A DNA stretch of 15,467 bases from Zoogloeaceae bacterium. Its GTDB lineage: Bacteria; Pseudomonadota; Gammaproteobacteria; Burkholderiales; Rhodocyclaceae. This document shows positions 1 through 6,332 of this stretch, piece by piece. Positions within the stretch are counted from its first letter, which is position 1; each line of letters begins with the position of its first letter. The position numbers and the translations under genes were made by a program. Below the pieces are notes generated by a model. That model was not told where the DNA came from, made no database searches, and saw only the letters and a program-made list of their open reading frames with translations. Location of the stretch: NCBI GenBank assembly GCA_015657735.1, contig SSSX01000140.1, positions 1-15,467 of the forward strand. Direction: 5' to 3'.

Positions 1-488
1 CCCATCGCGTAGGCCGGCTGCCAGTTCGAGAACGAGGAGCGGAACAGGGTCGGCGTGCACAGCGGGCCGGTCAGTTCGTCGGCGCCGGCGTTGGGAACGA
101 TCAGCAGCGTCTTGTTCTCACGGGCGACCTTGGCCATCGCCAGGGCGACGCCGGAATGGACGGTGCCGACCAGCACATCGACCTTGTCGCGCTTGATCAG
201 CTTGTTGGCGTTTTCGGTGGCCTTGGCCGGATCGGATTCGTCATCGACGGTGTAGTACTCGACATCGCGGCCGGCCAGCTTGCCGCCCTGCTCCGCGACG
301 TGCAGCTTGAAGCCGTTGGTAATCGCGGTGCCGAGCGCGGCGAAGGTGCCGGTCGCCGGCAGCATCAGGCCGACCTTGATCGGCGCGCCCTGGGCAAAAG
401 CCGAAGAAGTGCCGAAAACCGCCGCCAGACTCATCGCGCCGGCCGCCAGCGCCCTGCGGGACGCACGCGCTCCTTGAGGTTGGGTCAT
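1..488 (-). CDS. Liv-type ABC transporter solute-binding protein (N-terminal part, runs off left edge)
   Basis: Periplasmic substrate-binding protein of a branched-chain-amino-acid-type (LivK/HAAT) ABC transporter. An open frame of 162 codons starts at ATG 488 and is still open at base 1, so the C-terminal half is missing. The start is supported by AAGGA six bases upstream. Residues 1-33 form a signal peptide (basic MTQPQGARASRR, then an Ala-rich stretch ending SSAFA-Q). The mature part begins with the fold-typical IKVGLMLPATGTFAALG, followed by GRDVEYYTVDDESDPAKA and VDVLVGTVHSGVALAMA, the usual first-lobe motifs. It lies on the antAB strand, 177 bases after antB. Family members bind amino acids, amides or aromatic acids, so uptake of anthranilate or a related aromatic acid is an inference from position only. 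No permease or ATPase gene is visible. Confidence 0.88.
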   Translation of the reverse strand, partial: MTQPQGARASRRALAAGAMSLAAVFGTSSAFAQGAPIKVGLMLPATGTFAALGTAITNGFKLHVAEQGGKLAGRDVEYYTVDDESDPAKATENANKLIKRDKVDVLVGTVHSGVALAMAKVARENKTLLIVPNAGADELTGPLCTPTLFRSSFSNWQPAYAM

Positions 489-569
489 GTCCTTGTCTCC
501 GTTGGTGTGTTGCCGAACTGCGCCACGCGGCGCGCCGGTATTTCGTATCGTTATTGCAAGCAGCCGGAC

Positions 570-599
570 TCCTGCGCGGCAGCGGACTGCCGCGCAGGA
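570..599. repeat. Perfect 13-bp stem-loop in the antB/transporter gap
   Basis: TCCTGCGCGGCAG and its exact complement flank a four-base CGGA loop. No T-run follows on either strand, so it is not a textbook intrinsic terminator. It could end or protect the antAB transcript, or sit in the leader of the transporter gene. Confidence 0.6.
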
Positions 600-622
600 A
601 TAAAACCACAATCTCGAGAATA

Positions 623-641
623 CGTGAAGAATTTCTTCACG
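623..641. promoter_or_regulatory. Perfect 19-bp odd palindrome, candidate operator or weak terminator after antB
   Basis: CGTGAAGAATTTCTTCACG is fully symmetric around base 632 (nine pairs plus a central base). It starts 24 bases past the antB stop. A second palindrome, CGGAATTCCG, lies at 649-658. The symmetry suits a dimeric repressor site for the downstream transporter gene. As RNA it would be a 7-8 bp hairpin followed on the minus strand by TATTCT, which is weak as a terminator. Confidence 0.45.
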
Positions 642-665
642 ACCGCGACGGAATTCCGCCACACC

Positions 666-1154
666 TCACAGATGGTAAAAATCGAGCACCGAATTGATGG
701 TGTCGTTGAGCAGCACCACGTGCTTGCGGGTGATCTTCCAGCTGTCGCCGGCGGCGCGCAGGCGGTAGGTGGCGTGTCCGTAGAAATGGTCGGAAGCGCC
801 GAACCGGTAGTGGAAGGTGGCCCAGTTCGCCTTCACCTCGAGCTGCCCGTCGTCCCGTTCGGCGAGGCGCACGTTGGTGATCTGGTGCAGCGTGCGCGGC
901 ATCGGCGTCGACGCCGCCGAGCGGCCGGTGCGCAGGCGGAACACCCGGTCCTCGAGCCCCGAGCGGTTGGCGTAGTAGATCAGCGACATGCCGCGCTTCG
1001 GGTCGGTGGTGTAGCAGTGCTCGGACTCCCACTGCGGGACGTGGAATTCGCTGTGCTCGTCGAACAGCGCGAGGTATTCGTCCCAGGCCTGGCTGTCGCA
1101 CAGCTCGGCCATGCGGTAGAGGAATTGTTCGACGGATTGCTGGTTCGGATTCAT
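666..1154 (-). CDS. antB: Anthranilate 1,2-dioxygenase, small (beta) subunit
   Basis: 162-residue beta subunit of a ring-hydroxylating dioxygenase, a structural partner of AntA in the cytoplasmic oxygenase that converts anthranilate to catechol, CO2 and ammonia. The whole length matches the AntB family: QFLYRMAELCDSQAWDEYLALFD near the N-terminus, MSLIYYANRSGLEDRVFRLRTG in the middle and LNDTINSVLDFYHL at the end. BenB-type (benzoate) subunits differ clearly in the N-terminal third and at the C-terminus, so anthranilate is the favoured substrate. It starts four bases after the antA stop, with AGGAG inside the end of antA, so translational coupling is likely. No cofactor site is expected in this subunit and none is seen. 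Confidence 0.95.
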   Translation of the reverse strand: MNPNQQSVEQFLYRMAELCDSQAWDEYLALFDEHSEFHVPQWESEHCYTTDPKRGMSLIYYANRSGLEDRVFRLRTGRSAASTPMPRTLHQITNVRLAERDDGQLEVKANWATFHYRFGASDHFYGHATYRLRAAGDSWKITRKHVVLLNDTINSVLDFYHL

Positions 1155-1158
1155 CTGT

Positions 1159-2556
1159 TCACTCCTGTTCCGCGCAGTGCAGTTGCTGCGCCTTCTTGTC
1201 GAGGCCCTGCAGCAGCGCCGCCTGCCAGGCCCCGTGCTGGTTGACGTAGAGGCCTTCCTGGGTGAATTCGGTGCCGGTCAGCACCGGCGCGATGCCCAGC
1301 ACTTCGCTGTTCGGCGTCGGTCCGGCAACCCACTTGTGATAGCCGCGGGAGATGTCGCTCCAGCGTTCCAGACGGGCCTGGAAGCCGCGCTGGGCTTCGC
1401 GGAACTCGACCAGATCGTCCGGCGTGCCCATGCCCGAGACGTTGAAGAAATCCTCGAACTGGCGGATGCGGCTCTCGCGGTCCTTGTCCGACTCGCCCTT
1501 CACGCCGATGCACTGGCTGGTGATCTCAGTCTTGTTCCAGGCCACCGGGCGGACGATGCGCAGCTGCGAGCTGATCTGGTCCATGAAGAACAGGCTCGGG
1601 TAGATGTTCAGGTTGCGCAGCCGGTGCATCATCCACTCGGCCCGCGCCTGGCCGTGGGCCTCGACGAGGCGCGGCATGATCGTCGCGTAGCCGGGCCGCA
1701 CCGCCGGGTTGGGCATGTCGGAGAACAGCAGGCTGTGGCCATTGCGGAACGAGAACCAGCCGTCGTCGGTCTCGGCGTCGCCGGCGCCGAGCTTGCTGTA
1801 GTCGAGCGTGCTGCTCACCGCGCCGCCCTTTTTGGCGTTCTCGTCGTGGCGCTGCTTGACCGTCACCACGTAGTTGTAATGCACGGTGCTGACGTGATAG
1901 CCGTCGAGGCCGTTCTCGCACTGCAGTTTCCAGTTGCCGTCGTAAGTGTAGGTCGACCGGCCCGGCAGGACTTCCAGCTCGCCGGTGGGCGATTGCGCCA
2001 CCATCATGTCGAAGAAGAGCTTGGCGTCGCCGAGGTAGTCTTCCAGCGAATCGCTGCGGCTCACGTCGAGGCTGATGAACACGAAACCCTTGTAGCTCTG
2101 CACGCGGGCCTTCTTCAGGTTGTGCCGGGCGACGTCGAAATCGGCGGCGTACTGGTCGCCCGCCTTGACCGTCAGCAGCCGCCCGTCGGCCTTGTAGGTC
2201 CACGCGTGGAACGGACAGGTGAAGGTGCTCGCGCGGCCCTTGCAGCTGCGGGTCAGCGTCGCGCCGCGGTGCTGGCAGGCATTGATCAGCGCGTTCAGCG
2301 CGCCGCCGGCGTCGCGGGTGATGATCATCGGCTGGCGCCCGGCGCGCATCGTCACGTAGTCGCCGGGGTTCGGCAGTTCGCTCTCGTGGCAGGCGTAGAT
2401 CCAGTTCTTCTCGAAGATCATTTCCATCTCGAGATCGAACAGTTCCGGCTCGGTGAACATGTCCCGGGCGATGCGATACACGCCATCGGCCGGACGGAAG
2501 TCCAGGCAGCCGCTGACGAACTCGCGCCAGTCGGAAACGGTCTTTTCGGTATTCAT
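1159..2556 (-). CDS. antA: Anthranilate 1,2-dioxygenase, large (alpha) subunit
   Basis: 465-residue Rieske non-haem iron oxygenase subunit that performs the dihydroxylation of anthranilate. The Rieske [2Fe-2S] ligands are C94-x-H96 (ACQHRG) and C114-x2-H117 (CPFHAW). The mononuclear iron histidines are H221 and H226 in NGLDGYHVSTVHYN. The third, Asp ligand is probably D381 in GMGTPDDLVEF, by analogy with naphthalene dioxygenase. Length and motif order are normal for AntA, and blocks such as WIYACHESELPN and LNIYPSLFFMDQISSQLRI are typical of AntA. The start at 2556 has AGAGGG upstream. It is the first gene of a unit with antB and is read from a promoter facing the AraC-type regulator gene. 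No reductase (AntC) gene follows antB, so electrons must come from a reductase encoded elsewhere or further left. Confidence 0.96.
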   Translation of the reverse strand: MNTEKTVSDWREFVSGCLDFRPADGVYRIARDMFTEPELFDLEMEMIFEKNWIYACHESELPNPGDYVTMRAGRQPMIITRDAGGALNALINACQHRGATLTRSCKGRASTFTCPFHAWTYKADGRLLTVKAGDQYAADFDVARHNLKKARVQSYKGFVFISLDVSRSDSLEDYLGDAKLFFDMMVAQSPTGELEVLPGRSTYTYDGNWKLQCENGLDGYHVSTVHYNYVVTVKQRHDENAKKGGAVSSTLDYSKLGAGDAETDDGWFSFRNGHSLLFSDMPNPAVRPGYATIMPRLVEAHGQARAEWMMHRLRNLNIYPSLFFMDQISSQLRIVRPVAWNKTEITSQCIGVKGESDKDRESRIRQFEDFFNVSGMGTPDDLVEFREAQRGFQARLERWSDISRGYHKWVAGPTPNSEVLGIAPVLTGTEFTQEGLYVNQHGAWQAALLQGLDKKAQQLHCAEQE

Positions 2557-2591
2557 GGTGTGCCCTCTTGTCAGGTTGTGCTTCGGGGTCC

Positions 2592-2620
2592 ATTAAATTC
2601 CCAACGGCCGCGGCGGACTA
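2592..2620 (-). promoter_or_regulatory. Predicted antA promoter
   Basis: On the minus strand TTTAAT (2597-2592) matches the -10 consensus at 5 of 6 bases. At a 17-base spacing lies TAGTCC (2620-2615), a poor -35 box, as expected for an activator-dependent promoter. This would start RNA near 2585, about 30 bases before the antA ATG. It is a reading by eye. Confidence 0.5.
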
Positions 2621-2655
2621 TCCGCCCGGTCGGCCATCGCTATCCGTTTTTTCCG
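2619..2655 (-). promoter_or_regulatory. Two XylS/AntR-like direct half-sites upstream of antA
   Basis: On the minus strand there are two half-sites. The distal one (2655-2641) reads CGGA-AAAAAC-GGATA and the proximal one (2633-2619) reads CCGA-CCGGGC-GGATA. GGATAG recurs exactly 22 bases apart. The known XylS half-site is TGCA-N6-GGNTA, repeated about 21 bases apart, with the proximal copy overlapping the -35 box by two bases. The same two-base overlap (2619-2620) is seen here. The likely ligand is the regulator encoded at 2755-3756. Confidence 0.55.
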
Positions 2656-2683
2656 GCGCGCCCGAATTCGCGTCACCCGCCGC

Positions 2684-2731
2684 TTGCGCACACTTCGGGC
2701 TGGTCTATGATTGGATCGGACAATAATCCGA
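2684..2731 (+). promoter_or_regulatory. Predicted promoter of the AraC-type regulator with an adjoining inverted repeat
   Basis: TTGCGC (2684-2689) and TATGAT (2706-2711) are spaced by 16 bases; the -10 box matches at 5 of 6 positions. Directly downstream TCGGA (2716-2720) and TCCGA (2727-2731) form a 5-bp inverted repeat across the expected RNA start, a suitable place for autoregulation. Both are predictions by eye. Confidence 0.4.
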
Positions 2732-2754
2732 CGTCCACGTGACCGGTTTCCCCC

Positions 2755-3756
2755 ATGCCGAGAACCCCCGTTGCCGCCTCCCCCGACATCCAGGTCGTCC
2801 GCCACGATACGCAAGGCGCGCTGTCGTGGATGACGGCCGTCTGCGGCCCCCATTCGCTCAGAGTGTCGACGCCCGGCCGGCTGCAGTTTCAGCACGCCGG
2901 CAGCGTGCTGCGCTCGATGGCGACGACGATGGGCGTCATCGAATACGGCACCGACGTCACCGTCGGCATCCGCGACGCGACACCGCTCACCAGCTACAGC
3001 CTGAGCCTCCCGCTGGCCGGCGAGCAGGAACTGTCCGCCGGCGGCCGTCTGCTGCTGTCCGACCGCGACACCGGCGTCGTGGTCTCCCCCGACACCAACC
3101 AGGATCTGACCATCGCCGGCAATTGCCGCAAGATCCTCGTCGCCATCACCCGCCCGGCGATGCGCCAGGTGCTCGAGGAAATCCTGCAGCGGCCGGCCGA
3201 CCGCCCGCTCGTCTTCGACCCCACGATGGACGCCGCCAACGGCAGTCAGGCCGCCTGGTGGCGCATGGTTCGCCACCTGCTCGGCGAGATGGAACACTCC
3301 CGCGACCTCTACGCCAACAGCACCTTCTCCGCCGATCTGGAAAAGGCGCTGATCAAGGGGCTGATCCTGTCGCAGCCCAACAACTACTCCCGCGAACTGC
3401 AGCAGGCCGACGGCCGCAAGCTGCCCCACTACCTCGTCAAGGCCCGTGACTTCATGCACGCCCGCGCCAGGGACGACATCCGCCTCGAAGACATCGAAGC
3501 CGCCGCCGGCGTGCCCCGCTCGACGCTGTTCGATGCCTTCCGCCAGCACGTCGGCCTCGCCCCGATGGCCTACCTGAAGAAATACCGTCTCGAGCAGGTC
3601 CGCCGCCAGCTCCTCGAAGACCGCTCGAGCCACAACGTGTCGTCGATCGCCATCGACTGGGGCTTCACCCATCTCGGCCGCTTCTCGATCGAATACCGCA
3701 AACTGTTCGGCGAAGTACCGTCGCAGACTGCCGGCCGTCGGCGCCGCGAGCCGTGA
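2755..3756 (+). CDS. antR: AraC/XylS-family transcriptional activator, probable regulator of antAB
   Basis: 333-residue regulator. The C-terminal third (about 225-325) is an AraC-type double helix-turn-helix: DIRLEDIEAAAGVPRSTLFDAF is the first helix pair and VSSIAIDWGFTHLGRFSIEYRKLFGE the family signature of the second. The N-terminal ~200 residues are the ligand-sensing and dimerisation part found in XylS, BenR and AntR proteins. It is divergent from antA with 198 bases between the starts, and XylS-like half-sites occur before antA, so activation of antAB in response to anthranilate or a metabolite is the natural inference. The start at 2755 lacks a clear Shine-Dalgarno sequence (GGTTTCCCCC precedes it), suggesting weak translation. 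The symbol is assigned from context; the family call is firm. Confidence 0.85.
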   Translation: MPRTPVAASPDIQVVRHDTQGALSWMTAVCGPHSLRVSTPGRLQFQHAGSVLRSMATTMGVIEYGTDVTVGIRDATPLTSYSLSLPLAGEQELSAGGRLLLSDRDTGVVVSPDTNQDLTIAGNCRKILVAITRPAMRQVLEEILQRPADRPLVFDPTMDAANGSQAAWWRMVRHLLGEMEHSRDLYANSTFSADLEKALIKGLILSQPNNYSRELQQADGRKLPHYLVKARDFMHARARDDIRLEDIEAAAGVPRSTLFDAFRQHVGLAPMAYLKKYRLEQVRRQLLEDRSSHNVSSIAIDWGFTHLGRFSIEYRKLFGEVPSQTAGRRRREP

Positions 3757-3804
3757 ATCGCGGGTAGCGCGGCGCGGGCCGCCAGCCGGCCCGACCTATT
3801 TCAG

Positions 3805-3820
3805 AGAATTACCATATTCT
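3805..3820. promoter_or_regulatory. AT-rich inverted repeat upstream of the c4-type cytochrome gene
   Basis: AGAAT (3805-3809) and ATTCT (3816-3820) flank TACCAT, inside an AT-rich patch unlike its surroundings. TATTCT (3815-3820) could be a -10 box, but no good -35 is present. It is a possible operator or activator site for the gene starting at 3863. Confidence 0.35.
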
Positions 3821-3862
3821 GATAGTCTTCCTGCACCGACTACCACCATGGGGAGACATCCA

Positions 3863-4471
3863 ATGAAAGGCAGACTCCTGGCCGCCGGCGTGGCCATCGC
3901 GCTGACCGCCACGCTGGCCGGTGCGGCCGGCGCCGCCGACCTCAAGCGCGCCGAGGAGATCGTCGGCGGCCGCTGCTTCATCTGCCACGGCATGGACGGC
4001 GAAGCCGCCTCGGCCCTCTACCCGCGCCTGGCCAGCCAGCACGCCGACTACATCGCCAAACAGCTCGGCGACTTCAAGAGCGGCAAACGCAAGAGCGACA
4101 CCATGGCCGGCATGGTTGCCGATCTGACCCCCGACGAAATGAAAGCCCTCGGTCAGTTCTTCGAGAAGAAACCGGCCACCCGCAGCGAAGCGTCCGACGC
4201 CGATCTGGCCGGCGTCGGACGCTACATCTTCACCAAGGGCAACCCGTTCTCCGGCGTCGCCGCCTGCGTCTCCTGCCACGGCGCCAAGGGCCACGGCACG
4301 CCGCAGCTGCCGCGCCTTGCCGGCCAGCAGGCGCTGTACCTGGAAAACCAGCTCAAGCAGTTCAACACCCGCGAGCGCAACAACGACAACGCGGTGATGC
4401 ACTCCGTCGCCTCGAAACTGACCGAGCTCGAACGCAAAGCCGTCGCCAGCTACATCTCGACGCTGGAATAA
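3863..4471 (+). CDS. Diheme cytochrome c4-type electron carrier
   Basis: 202-residue exported cytochrome with two class I domains in the c4 arrangement. Signal peptide is residues 1-25 (MKGRLLAAGVAIALTATLAG..AA). Heme sites are C38-F-I-C-H42 and C135-V-S-C-H139. Likely methionine ligands are M81 or M84 for heme 1 and M179 for heme 2. The repeated blocks YPRLASQHADYIAKQL and LPRLAGQQALYLENQL show the internal duplication typical of c4. ATG 3863 is preferred over the in-frame ATG 3848 because GGGGAG (3850-3855) is well placed for 3863 and the signal peptide then starts with MK. Its place between aromatic and sulfur genes, convergent with the sulfide dehydrogenase unit, suggests it passes electrons to a terminal oxidase. 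A SoxE-like role is possible but unproven. Confidence 0.88.
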   Translation: MKGRLLAAGVAIALTATLAGAAGAADLKRAEEIVGGRCFICHGMDGEAASALYPRLASQHADYIAKQLGDFKSGKRKSDTMAGMVADLTPDEMKALGQFFEKKPATRSEASDADLAGVGRYIFTKGNPFSGVAACVSCHGAKGHGTPQLPRLAGQQALYLENQLKQFNTRERNNDNAVMHSVASKLTELERKAVASYISTLE

Positions 4472-4480
4472 GCGCCGCAC

Positions 4481-4513
4481 CCGGCGGCCACCGGCAGGAA
4501 GGCCACCCGCCGG
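4481..4513. terminator. GC-rich inverted repeat between convergent genes
   Basis: CCGGCGG (4481-4487) pairs with CCGCCGG (4507-4513) across a 19-base loop, in the 58-base gap between the convergent cytochrome c4 and flavoprotein genes. The position fits a bidirectional terminator. No T-run is present and the stem is short. Confidence 0.3.
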
Positions 4514-4529
4514 CGGCCATCCCCGCCCC

Positions 4530-5807
4530 TCAAACCAGCATGTCGGCCCAGATGTTCCTGGCCCAGGCCAGCGCGTACTTGCCCTCCAGCTCGTTGGCCG
4601 CCGCCGACACGCCGCCCGAACCGGGCACCGGCAGCACGGTCTTTTTCTCGGCGTCGTACTGGTGCACCGACGTCACGTGGATGACGTTCTTCGAATCGAC
4701 GAAGCTGTAGCAGGTGTTCATCACCACCGGCGCCGGGTTCGGCGCCTCGCCGGCGAGCAGGTTGAGGATCGCCGCCGCCGCCACCTTGGCGTGCTGGTTG
4801 GCCATGTGGCCCGACTTGGGCATCGTCGGCGCCGGGAAGATCGCGTCGCCGAGCACATGCACGCCCGGCGTGTTGACCGACTCGAAGGTCTGCCAGTCGA
4901 TGTCCACCCAGCGGCCGTTGATCAGCTTGAGGCCGGACCGTGCCGCGATGTCGCCGGCGCGCTGCGGCGGCACCACGTTCAGCACGTCGGCCTTCACCTT
5001 GTCGAACTCGAGGATCGCCGTGCGACCGGCCGCATCCACCTCGCGCAGCTCGCTGCCCGGACGGTATTCGAGCAGGCCCGCGTACTTCTCGAAGGCCTTG
5101 GTGAACAGCGCCTTCTTCGAGGTGATCTCGTCATTCGCGTCGAGCACCAGCACCTTGGATTTCGGCTTGCTGCGCTTCAGGTAGTTGGCCACCAGGCAGG
5201 CCCGCTCGTAGGGCCCCGGCGGGCAGCGGTAGGGCGCCTTCGGGATCGCCAGCGCATACACGCCGCCGTCCGGCATGTCCTCGAGCTGCTTGCGCAGCGC
5301 GACGGTCTGGACGCCGGCCTTCCAGGCGTGCAGCAGCGTCGCCCGCGCCGCCTCGGTTTCCAGCCCCGGCACCTGCTCGAACATGAACTCGATGCCCGGC
5401 GACAGCACCAGCCGGTCGTAGCGCAGTTCGCCGCCCGACGCCAGCTTCACGGTGCGGCCGGCGGCGTCGATGGCGGTGACGCTGTCCTGCAGCACCTTGA
5501 CACCCCAGGTGTCGCGCAGCCCCGCGTAGCCCATCGTGATGTCGGCCATCGTCTTGTCGCCGCCGATCACCAGATTGGAGATCGGGCACGAGATGAACTG
5601 CGGATTGCGCTCGACGAGGGTCACATCCACGCCCCGCTCGCTCCACATGCGCAGATACTTGGCCGCCGTCGCGCCGCCATAGCCGCCGCCCACCACCACC
5701 ACGTGGCCGCGCGGGCGGGCGCCCATCGCGCAGCCGCCGAGCAGCGGCGCCGCCAGCGCACCGCCGGCCAGCGCCGCCGTCTTCAGAAAATCGCGTCGAT
5801 TGTGCAT
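4530..5807 (-). CDS. fccB: Flavocytochrome c sulfide dehydrogenase, flavoprotein subunit (FccB/SoxF family)
   Basis: 425-residue periplasmic FAD protein that oxidises sulfide to sulfur or polysulfide and passes electrons to its cytochrome partner. A twin-arginine signal is present (NRRDFLKTAALAGG, residues 3-16). The FAD fingerprint VVVVGGGYGGATAAKYL is at 36-52. C74 in FISCPISN matches the cysteine that binds FAD covalently in the Allochromatium enzyme. C195 (RCPPGPYERA) and C366 (NTCYS) match its redox-active disulfide pair. PQRAG, GDAIFPAPTMPKSGHMANQHAKV and the ~70-residue C-terminal domain are also typical. The start is ATG 5807 after GGGGAGG; the frame continues upstream to 6122, but that part only shadows the neighbouring cytochrome. 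LLGGC at 23-26 resembles a lipobox, so a lipid anchor at C26 is possible. SoxF would be an equally good name. Confidence 0.93.
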   Translation of the reverse strand: MHNRRDFLKTAALAGGALAAPLLGGCAMGARPRGHVVVVGGGYGGATAAKYLRMWSERGVDVTLVERNPQFISCPISNLVIGGDKTMADITMGYAGLRDTWGVKVLQDSVTAIDAAGRTVKLASGGELRYDRLVLSPGIEFMFEQVPGLETEAARATLLHAWKAGVQTVALRKQLEDMPDGGVYALAIPKAPYRCPPGPYERACLVANYLKRSKPKSKVLVLDANDEITSKKALFTKAFEKYAGLLEYRPGSELREVDAAGRTAILEFDKVKADVLNVVPPQRAGDIAARSGLKLINGRWVDIDWQTFESVNTPGVHVLGDAIFPAPTMPKSGHMANQHAKVAAAAILNLLAGEAPNPAPVVMNTCYSFVDSKNVIHVTSVHQYDAEKKTVLPVPGSGGVSAAANELEGKYALAWARNIWADMLV

Positions 5808-5821
5808 GTGCGCCTCCCCCC

Positions 5822-6136
5822 TCACTTCTGGGCGGCGAAATACGCCGCGACCAGTTCGAGTTGCGCCTCGGTATACCCCTTCGAGATCTGGTGCATGATC
5901 GTCGCCGGCTTGGCGCCGGAACGGAAGTCGCGCAGTTTCTGCAGCAGCTTGTCCTTGTCGGTGCCGGCCAGCGCCTCGCTGCCCGAACCGGGCACTGCGT
6001 GGCCGTTGGTCCCGTGACAGTTGGCGCAGGTGGCGGCCAGGTTGCGCGCCAGGTTCGGATCGGGCTGGCCGGCAGCGTGGGCCAGGCCGGCCGCGCCGAG
6101 CAGGCACGCGGCAGTCGTCCATCGAAGCAATTTCAT
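5822..6136 (-). CDS. fccA: Small monoheme cytochrome c, partner of the sulfide dehydrogenase flavoprotein
   Basis: 104-residue exported class I cytochrome. Signal peptide is residues 1-22 (MKLLRWTTAACLLGAAGLAHA-A), the heme site is C37-A-N-C-H41, and the likely distal ligand is M81 in TIMHQISKGYT. The frame is open up to 6286, but ATG 6136 is chosen because AAGGAGGAG lies just upstream and a signal peptide begins there. It precedes the flavoprotein gene by 14 bases in the same unit, so it should be the electron-accepting subunit. The Allochromatium FccA and Paracoccus SoxE proteins are diheme, whereas this one has a single heme; monoheme partners are known in other flavocytochromes of this type. 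The symbol is by context. Confidence 0.85.
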   Translation of the reverse strand: MKLLRWTTAACLLGAAGLAHAAGQPDPNLARNLAATCANCHGTNGHAVPGSGSEALAGTDKDKLLQKLRDFRSGAKPATIMHQISKGYTEAQLELVAAYFAAQK

Positions 6137-6292
6137 CACGTCTCCTCCTTGGTTCCGCCGAAGCGGCAAACGATCGGACCTACTTCTTTTAATTGTTCTC
6201 CGGCGCAGCCGGCCCGGGCAAGCTGCTTCGACGCCTCTGCGGGCATCTCGTGTCGCGACGTTTCCCGGCGCCTGCGCGTCGTGCACCGCAAC

Positions 6293-6314
6293 AATATAAG
6301 CAATTGACTATATT
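6293..6314. promoter_or_regulatory. 22-bp interrupted palindrome, candidate repressor operator of fccAB and sox
   Basis: The layout is AATATA-N2-CAATTG-N2-TATATT: 9 of 11 base pairs are symmetric around 6303.5. Its right part overlaps the predicted soxC -35 box (6304-6309), an ideal place for repression. AT-rich palindromes of this kind are used by ArsR-family sulfur-responsive repressors (SoxR, BigR, SqrR), but no such gene lies in the window, so the identity of the regulator is speculation. Confidence 0.5.
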
Positions 6315-6332
6315 AGATTATGGTTATAGATT
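6304..6332 (+). promoter_or_regulatory. Predicted sox operon promoter
   Basis: TTGACT (6304-6309, 5 of 6 to consensus) and TAGATT (6327-6332, 4 of 6) are separated by 17 bases; TATAGA at 6325 is an alternative -10 with a 15-base spacer. RNA would start near 6339, leaving an 80-base leader to soxC ATG 6419. This excludes the upstream in-frame ATG at 6320, which lies inside the promoter. Confidence 0.55.

Noticed and set aside
570..599. Calling the 13-bp stem-loop a rho-independent terminator of antAB
   Set aside because: There is no T-run after the stem on the minus strand; it is listed as a structural repeat only.
1177..2742. 521-codon plus-strand open frame opposite antA
   Set aside because: It is antisense to a clearly recognised Rieske oxygenase gene, and its translation has no recognisable domain.
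2593..3672. 359-codon minus-strand open frame opposite the AraC-type regulator
   Set aside because: The plus-strand frame has the complete AraC signature. The reverse frame is Gly/Val/Ala-rich with no motif and would overlap the antA promoter.
5808..6122. N-terminal extension of the flavoprotein frame suggesting a fused cytochrome-flavoprotein
   Set aside because: The extension is an out-of-phase reading of the separate small cytochrome gene and has no CxxCH. The flavoprotein has its own Tat signal and RBS at 5807.
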